Origin: Rhabdophis nuchalis
Lineage: Eukaryota > Chordata > Lepidosauria > Squamata > Natricidae
NCBI GenBank assembly: GCA_039707465.1
Contig: CM077648.1
Location: 20,577,119 to 20,641,118 of the forward strand
Direction: 5' to 3'
DNA: 64,000 bases
Part shown: positions 56,263 through 64,000 of the stretch, in pieces
Layout: the number at the start of each line of letters is the position of its first letter
How positions within the stretch are numbered: the stretch's first letter is position 1
The notes under the pieces: generated by a model
Told to the model about the DNA's origin: nothing
What the model saw: the letters and a program-made list of their open reading frames with translations, nothing else
Database searches by the model: none
Made by a program: the position numbers and the translations under genes

Positions 56263-58175
56263 CATGATCACTGTTTTCACCACCTCCAACAGCTTCAGGG
56301 AAAGAGCCAATCAGTCCATGTCTTTATGATAAACAATGGTGAAACAGGTTAATAGGATTAAAGCAAAGGAAGCGCCATTCTATATTTTCACATATTTTTT
56401 AAAAAAAACACTCACTGATATTTTCCCTTTTCTTTGTCATACCAGAGGTTTGAACTGATAACTTGCAGAGAGCTTTTCAATTAGTCTTAAGGCGATAGAC
56501 TCTCCACTTCTGCACAAATCAATTAAGCTTTGAGCACTTTCCATGGCCAGAGGTTTAAATATAACAAATATAGCACTGAAGATTCTTAAGGAACAAATCA
56601 TAACTGCTACTTGTTAAAGAAACCCAAGTTTTAGACCCTCTATGTCAACACAAGATACACACTGCTATTAGTTTGAAAGCAGGTTTATTAAATGTCTGTT
56701 TCTATTCTATCTGACTTTTAATTTCAGAAATGTCTAGAATTACATCCTCGTTTCTATTATTGGTGATGATGGATGGATGGATGGATGGATGGATGGATGG
56801 ATGGACAGTCAGATGAATGGGGGAGGAACAAGTACGTTTTAGTCTAACTAAACTGTATCAGTGTTTTACAGATTAAAGTCTTGGTGTAAACATTTTTTGT
56901 CAAAGAAGTGGATAAATGTATTTAAATAGTTAACAGTTCTCCTTGAAAACGCTAATTTTTCTTTCTTTAATCATTACTGGATGTCTATCATTGTGTAATC
57001 TCAAAACTTTCCTAGACCAAGAGAAGCGATGGTAGCAGTACTATTGTAGGAAAACAATTTTGTGAATCTCTCATCCCAATTCACCCTCTTACTCAAAGTA
57101 AAGGTAGACATGTCAAGGGGATAGCTAAAATCAAAATTTCCCACATATTTGAGGACTTTAAGAGACATTTTCTTGAGATGCTCACAAAACACTTACATTT
57201 TCTATTACCCACAAAGTTGATAAAATTCATGAAATAAATTATTTTTTGAGGCATGGGGAACATTTGAAATAGTTCTTCTGAGTACCTAGTACATTTTTAT
57301 ATTCTTTGTTAAATACATGATAGAATCTTTCTTTACATACCGCTGTTCTACAGTGGTTAACAATTTTCTATCCATCTCCTAGACTCTGAATTAATGAAAC
57401 TCTTCCACATAATCAAATACCTTGATATGCATTATATCTAGTTACAGCAAAATGTTGTGAAATGGGTGGAGAAAAATTAGTTATCAATTGTCTAATCCTA
57501 GTTATGCATTAGATTTCTGAAATGAAATACCCTTTTTATCTTGTCTTCTATAATTAATTCCACATGTAGGATACATGGTGGTTTTAATGTCTAGTAGATG
57601 AGTTCTGAATTAATGAGTCTAATGAGTTAAAACAGTAGGCAACCTTTTACTTTTCCAGAAAGATTAAAATAAATGATATTCTGAAGGTCAAGGAAGAACA
57701 ACAAGCATCTTGAACCTCTTTTGGTGTGCAAATTGCCATTGTGATTTATCCTGTTGGAATTATAGTAATAAAAATAACCCTGGAAGCTGTGCAATGCAGT
57801 AAGACTACACTATAAATTATCAGCACAATAATTGATTCATTTGAATCAATACATTTCCTGTTGGGACTATTACATGAAAAAGAAGAACATATGTATGAAA
57901 GCAAAAATGTTTCAAAGTCTTTTTTTTAAAAAATATATGCAATTAATAGTTTTGGATCCTGTCACTGGCAGCTTGGAGTTGTTCTTCTGTCATTATCTGA
58001 GCAATGGGAAGTACTTTCCTGGAGAAAACCAGGCTTAAATAGCTTTTTAATCAGTGGGCAGAAACCTTTTTCCTGTTGAGACCCAATTAGTTATCGAAAT
58101 TTGTATTCCAGTAGTGAATGGGCCAGGATAACATGTCAGATTAAGCAGAAGTCAAATATGGTCAGCTATATGGGA
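56263..58175. other. Mostly unannotated; (GGAT)n at 56766-56806
   Basis: A small tetranucleotide repeat; otherwise AT-rich unique DNA with no recognisable gene. The longest repeat-poor stretch in the window (about 1.9 kb). Confidence 0.45.
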
Positions 58176-58494
58176 ATAAAGAGGTTCCCCTCACACATAT
58201 GTGCTAGTCGTTCCTGACTTTAGGGGGCGGTGCTCATCTCCATTTCAAAGCCAAAGAGCCAGTGCTGTCTGAAGACATCTCCATGGTCATGTGGCCGGTA
58301 TGACTAAATGTGGAAGGTGCACAGAACACTGTTACCTTCCCACCTATTTTTCTATTTGCATTTTGCTTTCAAATTGCTAGGTTGGCAGAAGCTGGGACAA
58401 GTAACGGGAGCTCATGCAGCACTAGGGATTCGAACTGCCAAACTGCCAACCTTTCTACAAGCTCAGCATCTTAGCCACTGAGCCATTGTGTCCC
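58176..58494 (-). mobile_element. Sauria-type SINE
   Basis: gaggttcccctcacacatat to ccactgagccattgtgtccc, with small internal deletions near 58343 and 58412. Confidence 0.88.
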
Positions 58495-58830
58495 TGGTTC
58501 CACCACATTCCCTTATATGGGAGTAGGTCAGGAAAAAAACCAGAACCCCCACCCCCCCATGTATTAATTCTCATTCCATTTTATGAAAAATATGTTAAAT
58601 CAATTTTTATTACAGTCACAGACCAGCATTTATTACAGTCACAGACCAGCATTACAAATAGAAGCATTAAAAACAATGATAATAGTAAAAAATTAGAAAT
58701 AAAAGACAGAATCATATATTGCGATTGATTATCAGTTAGATATGTCTGCCTAATTTTGCATACAGCAGAACAGAATTTGGCCACCTTCAGAAAAACTATT
58801 TTGTACTGATCTGATAGTTAGTTGCATGTA

Positions 58831-58913
<83 letters not shown>

Positions 58914-58998
58914 TAAATAATAATAATAATAATAATAATAAATTTTAATTTATAACCCGCTCTCTCTCCCCGAAGGGACTCAAGGCGGGGCACAGGAA
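58831..58998 (-). mobile_element. L2-like LINE 3' tail with (AAT)n
   Basis: About 100 bp of (AAT)n (58831-58940), then aattttaatttataacccgc and tccccgaagggactcaaggc: the same 3' end as 26629-26700 and, in the other orientation, 60440-60595. Severely 5'-truncated. Confidence 0.87.
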
Positions 58999-59381
58999 AA
59001 GATCAGCATTTCCCAGATATTTTATGATATTAGAATTATAAATTGAGTCTGTTAGTCCTTAAAGAAGATGCAGTATAGCAGGCCATGAGTTATAGTTTCA
59101 ATGGCCCCTTGTCCATAGGGGCATAGTCTCAGCTCAAATGGCATTTTTCAGTATCTGTCTGCTGTGGGAAGTGCATTGCAGTGCACTGAAGAAGATGTTT
59201 TCAAAGTTTATTTTTTTAGGTTATGGTAAAATTCTCATAGTGGATAAAAAGTTCCTGTATTTTTTAAATTAATGAATATTTTTCATTTATAAAGCAATGT
59301 CTACAAATGTCCTGTCTTTCAATATCAAAAAGAACTTTAGTTATTCTTAATGTAACACTAATGAACAAAGAAGGCTTACTT
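58999..59381. other. Unannotated sequence
   Basis: Nothing recognised. Confidence 0.4.
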
Positions 59382-59501
59382 CAGAGGTGTCAAACTTGTG
59401 ACCCCGCAAGCTGGATGCGCCATACGCTGGCCACGCCCATCCCTGTTTTAGTGAAGGGGGAAAAAGTCATGATACATCACTTGATGACAATGTCATCATG
59501 T
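59382..59501. mobile_element. Truncated hAT-type MITE, gtgtcaaactc family
   Basis: cagaggtgtcaaacttgtga, then the acgctggccacgcccatccc and gatgacaatgtcatcatg blocks; the right terminal repeat is missing. Confidence 0.65.
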
Positions 59502-59509
59502 CTGTAGGG

Positions 59510-59635
59510 CAGGGGTCCCCAACTTTTGCAACTTTAAGTCTGAAGGACTTCAGCTCCCAGACTTCTCCAGCCAGCTGAAGGAGCTCCAGGAGCTGAAGTC
59601 CTTCAGACTTAAAGTTGCAAAGGTTGGGACCCCTG
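59510..59635. mobile_element. 126-bp palindromic hAT-type MITE
   Basis: caggggtccccaacttttgc to its complement, with internal ggacttcagctcccag. Duplication ctgtaggg at 59502-59509 and 59636-59643, central TA. Confidence 0.95.
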
Positions 59636-59737
59636 CTGTAGGGGATGTTTGAGGGAAGGGTTGGTATGAATGTATAAAGGGGGGGGGCTCTTTCTTTTTT
59701 AATATCTGTATAAACTTTAATAAAATATTTAATTTTA

Positions 59738-60019
59738 AGACGCACCAAGGTTTTGAAGAGGCAAATTAAAAAAAAAAGTTTTTGCGCTCTGCACACCTTC
59801 CCAAAATGGCCCGTTGTTTTTTTTTTAAAAAAAGGCATGAATAGCCTTTAGGAGGATTGTACAGTGCTTCTGGGGCTGGGGGGGGGGAGGGGAGGGAATT
59901 GAGCAAACAACGGCCTGTTTTTTGCTCATTTCTGCCCTTCCCAACCCTCATGAACACTCTGAAAGCCTCCTACAGGCTCTGCACAGCCATTTTGGTGAAG
60001 GGGCCAAAAAAATACGGTA
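59738..60019. mobile_element. DNA element fragment with accgtattttt terminus
   Basis: aagacgcaccaaggttttga at the left (outer end missing) to gccaaaaaaatacggta at the right. Opposite-orientation relative of 41885-42132. Confidence 0.68.
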
Positions 60020-60044
60020 TATTCTATTGTTATGTTGTTTGTGT

Positions 60045-60494
60045 TTATATTTGCGGGATCGCATCCTGCCCCATACATCCCTTCGGCCGATTCGCTCCCA
60101 CAGAGAGGGACTTCTCCGGGTGCTGTCCACTAGGCTATGCCAGCGGGCGATGCCCAGGGGAAGGGCCTTCTCTGTGGCGGGCCCGACCCTCTGGAACGAC
60201 CTTCCCCCCGAAATTAGAACAACTACGGACCTCCGCTCCTTCCGTCAAAAACTAAAAACTCACTTCTTCTGCCTGGCTGGCTTGGGTTAATTGACCCATT
60301 TACCTCTAGCTGAATATTCAAACTGTTTTATTAGGGATTTTTAGAGGTATTAGTTTTAGATAGTTTGGGATTTTAAGCGCAGGGTCCAGGTTTAATTCAT
60401 TTTAAATTGTATTATAATGTTTGTTGTTTATATATGTATTTTTTAATCCCCTGTGCACCGCCTCGAATCCCTTCGGGGAGAGAGAGTGGTTTAC

Positions 60495-60593
<99 letters not shown>

Positions 60594-60595
60594 CT
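60045..60595 (+). mobile_element. L2-like LINE 3' end with (ATT)n tail
   Basis: Encodes YLRDRILPHTSLRPIRSHRE then GRAFSVAGPTLWNDLPPEIR and LKTHFFCLAGLG (frame ending 60290), a 3'UTR with gcaccgcctcgaatcccttc, and about 98 bp of (ATT)n at 60496-60593. Only minor damage; its protein is very close to that of 26824-27297. Confidence 0.9.
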
Positions 60596-60654
60596 GTTTT
60601 GTGTTTGTATTTTTTTTCTTCTTCTTTTTAAATTTGAAAACATTTAATAAAAAC

Positions 60655-61085
60655 TATTTTAAAAAACTACACACAACTGCAAATAATTCCGGTAAAGAGT
60701 TGGGAGTGAGAATGACACTAGAAGAAGCCGTTGTGACAAAACAAAAAAGTTTTAGAAAAGCCTGGAAAATGACAAGAGACCTAAACAGGAAATGAAAAGA
60801 GGGACAGGTCTCAAAGGAAGAGTTTGGACAGGATGTCCAAAACTGTACAGCTGGTGACAGGAAAGCTCAAGCTCAGCGTGAGCTGAGTTAGTGAAGGATG
60901 CTAAGAATAACAAAAAGGGGCTTCTTGAGATCGTGTTCAAAATAAAAGGAAAAGAGAAGAATCAGGATACCAACTGCTGAATGAAGAAAGCAAAATGCTA
61001 ACAGGTAACAAAGAAAAAACAGAGTTATTCAACTTCTCTTTCAGTTCAGTTTTCTCAACAAAATGTGCAAGAACCACAGGTTGGG
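60655..61085 (+). mobile_element. CR1 LINE ORF2 fragment (between endonuclease and RT)
   Basis: A broken frame encodes KSFRKAWKMTRDLNRK, a stop, EGQVSKEEFGQDVQNC, DRKAQAQRELS and later KRGFLRSCSK, matching the CR1 linker (QGQVSKEEYRD...CRDGVRKAKAQLEL...KKGFYRYV). Several stops. Confidence 0.82.
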
Positions 61086-61243
61086 CTATTGTGGGTTTTA
61101 GTTTGGGTGGCGGATTTTTTCTCCCCCTCCCCAATCTGGTTGTTTATTACTGTGCTTTATTTTTTCTTTGAGATTCTACACGATCCAAATGTTTTGGGAA
61201 TGAGGTAGATTATAAATATTATTAAATTATAGAGATGACACAG
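61086..61243. other. Possible decayed LINE tail
   Basis: A tgtgctttattttttctttgag segment and taaatattattaaattat resemble a LINE 3'UTR, but too weakly to name. Confidence 0.3.
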
Positions 61244-61607
61244 AGATAGAGAGTTGAGAGAGAGATGAGAGAGGGGGGGAGGGAGAGGGAGAGAAGGAGA
61301 TGGAGAAAAAGGGTAGGGAGGGAGGGCGAGAAAGGAAGGGAGAAAGAGGGGGAGAGGTAGAGGAAGAAAGGGAGAGAGGAGAGAGGGAGGGAGAGAGAGA
61401 AAGAGAAGGAGAGGGAGGGAGGGAGAAAGGGGGAGAGGGAGGGAGGGAGAAAAAGGGGGGAGAGAGAGGGGGAGCGGGAGAGAGGGAGAAAGAGAGGGAG
61501 AAAGAGAGAGAAGGAGGGAGAAGGAGGGAGGGAAGGAGGGAGAGAGTTAGAGAAGAAAGAGATCAGTGATTCCAAAGTCAAAGATATGTATGTATGTATG
61601 TATGTAT
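61244..61607 (+). repeat. Polypurine GA/GGGA tract, then (GTAT)n
   Basis: About 315 bp nearly all purine on the plus strand (61244-61562) and six GTAT units at 61584-61607. The frames on both strands are artefacts. Confidence 0.95.
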
Positions 61608-61649
61608 GTGTTATGTCAAGTGTTACTTATTTCCCTGGCTCAGCTGATA

Positions 61650-61800
61650 AGGGAGGAGAGCCTGTGGCTTAGTGGCTAATACAACTGCCTGATATGTAAA
61701 TACAACCCCAATTCAAATCCCAGTATGGGTATGGCTAGCTGATGAGAGCTAAATAGCTTGAAATAGATCTATACGAGTCTCCCTTTATTTATTTATCAGC
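61650..61800 (+). mobile_element. tRNA-derived SINE, third family
   Basis: gcctgtggcttagtggctaa (A-box region), attcaaatcccagtatggg (B-box region), then tatggctagctgatgagagc, shared with 17531-17650. Confidence 0.75.
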
Positions 61801-61809
61801 ACAAATGCA

Positions 61810-61810
<1 letters not shown>

Positions 61811-61896
<86 letters not shown>

Positions 61897-61936
61897 CAGA
61901 TACAGATACAGATACAGATACAGATACAGATACAGC
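61811..61936 (+). repeat. Compound (GATA)n-(GATACA)n array
   Basis: About 21 GATA units followed by 7 GATACA hexamers; starts just beyond the SINE tail. Confidence 0.95.
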
Positions 61937-62059
61937 ACTATCAAACAAGAATTTAGATATCTGACAATCTTAGGTCAAATCAACAGAAATATAATTTCAA
62001 AATCATGGGAAGTGGTTGCTCCTTCAATAGTCCAACTCTGCTTGAGCAAATGTGTAGTT

Positions 62060-62270
62060 TTAGGCACTGCGCTTTGGCAAGGATTTAGAGAAATTGTACA
62101 GAGAGTAGCAAAAATGATCAGGGGATTAGAAAATAAGCCTATGAAGAGTAAGCCTATTAAAAACACGGGCTTAACTAGTTTTGAAAAAGGACAAATGATG
62201 AGAAATTTGACAGTATTTTTCAGGATTTTCCCACTGAAGAAGGTCAAGACCTTCTGTCTCTCATCCTAGA
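62060..62270 (+). mobile_element. Decayed CR1 LINE ORF2 fragment
   Basis: The frame carries VQRVAKMIRGLENKPMK and, after a gap, GLTSFEKGQMMRNLTVFF, aligning with CR1 ERVQRRATKMIRGLE...GL.SLEKRRLRGDLIAVF. Old copy. Confidence 0.6.
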
Positions 62271-63058
62271 GTACAGAATGTGGAATAATGAATTTAAACT
62301 CAGAAAGGAGATGTCCTTTGAGTACTTTAAAAAAAAAAAAAAGCCTTCCCAGTCAGAAGACCATTTCAACACTGAAATGGTCTTCTCCGAGAGAGAATGT
62401 GACTCCCTTTAGTTAATGTTTTCATGTGGAGGTTAGACAACCTTTGCTTGGGAATATCTTTGCACATATTCCTGTTTCAAATGGCCCCTTCCAAGTTCTT
62501 GATTTTACAATCTTTATTGCCCAGTAGAATCGTGTTTTACCAAACACATTTTATCTTCAAGCAGAATTTTGAGAGTCATATTACAACAAATTGGTAAAGC
62601 TTGAACAAAGAACTGTAGAGTAGATGTGCCTGTATAACTGACTATGTAATTAAAATTAAATTGATGAATTACAGTGCATTACTCCCTGTATATTAAATAT
62701 GTTTTCTCCTTTTTTTTCTCCTTTTCGCCGCAATTAAAAAAAAAATCACTGTGGTAGCAACTCTGGATGTTTCTAGGCATTGAAAGCATGAAAAAAAAAG
62801 GTCACCTATTGCTGAATCAGATTATAGTTCCGCTAATACAGACTTGCTTCCATTAATTGGTAACAGTTCATCAAGACGGAGATCATTCCTTTCACTTTTT
62901 ATCTGATGCATTTAACAGAAGATGTAAGACTTGGAACAACTGAAAATCATCAGTCAAATAAAAATATTTTTTCTCTTTCCCTAAGGGGAATGAGCAATAT
63001 GCAGCAACCATATCTATTTTAAAAATGTTGCAATGTACAACACAAGCATTCCCTATGT
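62271..63058. other. Unannotated sequence
   Basis: A short inverted repeat at 62355-62395 (agaccatttcaacactgaaatggtct, split: agaccatttca / tgaaatggtct). Nothing else recognised. Confidence 0.4.
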
Positions 63059-63391
63059 CCGTGATGGCAAACCTATGGCATGCGTGCACCTTCTCTGATG
63101 GCAAGCGAGCCATCACCCCAGTTCAGCTCTGCTGTGCATGCACTCACACCACTCGATGCACAGCTGGTCTTCGGGTCTCTGCTGTGCACGTATGGATGCA
63201 TGGGGCATGGAGGGTGTCACACGCACATGTGCAGGAGCGGGGCACATGCAGGGTCCTGCGTGCATGTGTGGGGCAGGACGCATGCAAGGGGTGTGCACAT
63301 TGCATTTGGGGGGGGGGTTGAGCACTTGACCACATTTGTGCACACACACAAGCACTTTGGCCACTCTGACCAAAAAAGGTTGGCCATCAAT
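63059..63391. mobile_element. hAT-type MITE, gatggcgaacc family
   Basis: Ends cgtgatggcaaacctatggc and, inverted, cattgatggccaacctttttt. The flanking duplication is not clear, so the element is old. The overlapping frames are CpG/CA-rich MITE sequence. Confidence 0.65.
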
Positions 63392-63429
63392 GCCTTATAT
63401 CAAGAACTTTGGAAAAAGGAATGTTCATA

Positions 63430-64000
63430 TTTAAACATTCCAAGACTAGTTTCCTGAATATGTCTTATGCTCGTGAAGTGAAAATACCACTTTATAATGC
63501 TTTAGTAAAGCCACACTTGGAATACTGCATTCAGTTTTGGTTCCCATGATGTAGAAAACATGTGGAGATTCTAGAAAGAGTGCAGAGAAGAGCAACAAAG
63601 ATGATTAGGGGACTGGGGGCTAAAACACATGAAGAATGGTTTCAGGAACTGGGTATGTCTAGTTTAATAAAAAGAAGGACCAGGGGAGACATGATAGCAG
63701 TTTTCCAATATCTCAGAGGCTGCCACAAAGAAGAGGGACTCAAACTATTCTCCAAAGCACCGGAGGGCAGAACAAGAAGCAATGGGTGGAAACTAATCAA
63801 GGAGAGAAGCAACTTAAAACTGAGGAGAAATTTCCTGACAGTTAGAACAATTAACCAGTGGAACAGCTTGCCTCCAGAAGTTGTGAATGCCCCAACACTG
63901 GAAGTCTTTAAGAAGATGTTGGATAGCCATTTGTCTGAAACAGCATAAGGACTTCCTGCCTAGGCAGGGGGTTGGACTAGAAGACCTCCAAGGTCCCTTC
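63430..64000 (+). mobile_element. CR1 LINE ORF2 C-terminus, runs off the right edge
   Basis: 63480-63560 encodes the [17 protein letters not shown] region (one frame break at the TGA near 63550). 63562-63948 is open and encodes ILERVQRRATKMIRGLG, RRTRGDMIAVFQYLRG and NQWNSLPPEVVNAPTLEVF to the natural stop. The 3'UTR block gttggactagaagacctcca continues to the window end. Relatively well preserved. Confidence 0.93.

Overview
This window looks like non-genic DNA from a squamate reptile, most probably a snake. I found no convincing host protein-coding exon, tRNA gene, rRNA gene or CRISPR array. The taxonomic call rests on the repeats: CR1-L3 LINEs ending in an (ATTCT)n tail (the AATAG-type tail known from snakes), several tRNA-derived SINEs with a Bov-B-like 3' end (Sauria-SINE type), Bov-B/RTE fragments, an R4/Dong LINE, CR1 and L2-like LINEs, an L1, and GATA/GACA (Bkm-type) arrays. 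Almost every open reading frame of any size belongs to a transposable element or to a simple repeat.

Layout. 1-410: minus-strand CR1-L3-type LINE piece. 825-6685: one L1 insertion with a 16-bp target-site duplication; nearly the whole element (5'UTR, ORF1, frameshifted ORF2) lies on the plus strand, while its last ~265 bp (ORF2 C-terminus, 3'UTR, poly-A) lies on the minus strand, so it is a 5'-inverted (twin-primed) insertion. 6.7-11.4 kb: mostly unique AT-rich sequence with a solo LTR, a Sauria SINE, a second SINE and an (ACTT)n array. 11.4-15.3 kb: a dense DNA-transposon block, with a 2.1-kb GC-rich hAT-like element (perfect 8-bp TSD, an internal 30-bp tandem repeat, a smaller MITE inside it) and then a hAT-like element that was itself invaded by a second, 1.4-kb one. 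16-31 kb: a Tc1-like end, CR1-L3, several hAT-type MITEs, solo LTRs, SINEs, L2-like and CR1 LINE fragments. 31-36 kb: MITEs, GATA/GACA arrays, a tRNA SINE and a Bov-B fragment. 36.1-39.2 kb: a pyrimidine-rich simple repeat split by a 2.2-kb TA-flanked DNA element that is largely one near-perfect palindrome. 39-48 kb: RTE/Bov-B remnant, LTRs, MITEs, SINE and a long (AAAT)/(AAAC) array. 48.7-50.9 kb: a decayed R4/Dong LINE broken up by a SINE and two L2-like insertions. 51-53.7 kb: a Rex/L2-type LINE end and a CR1-L3 end carrying a hAT insertion. 54-64 kb: Sauria SINEs, four hAT-type MITEs, L2-like and CR1 LINEs, purine tracts and GATA arrays.

Two themes stand out. First, non-autonomous hAT-type elements are very numerous, and most of their 8-bp target duplications have a central TA, as expected for Buster/Charlie-type hAT transposases. 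Second, many LINE 3' ends run straight into microsatellites, so much of the simple-repeat content appears to have been seeded by retrotransposition. No enzyme for the DNA elements is encoded here; the only long retrotransposon coding capacity is the L1 at 1675-6669.
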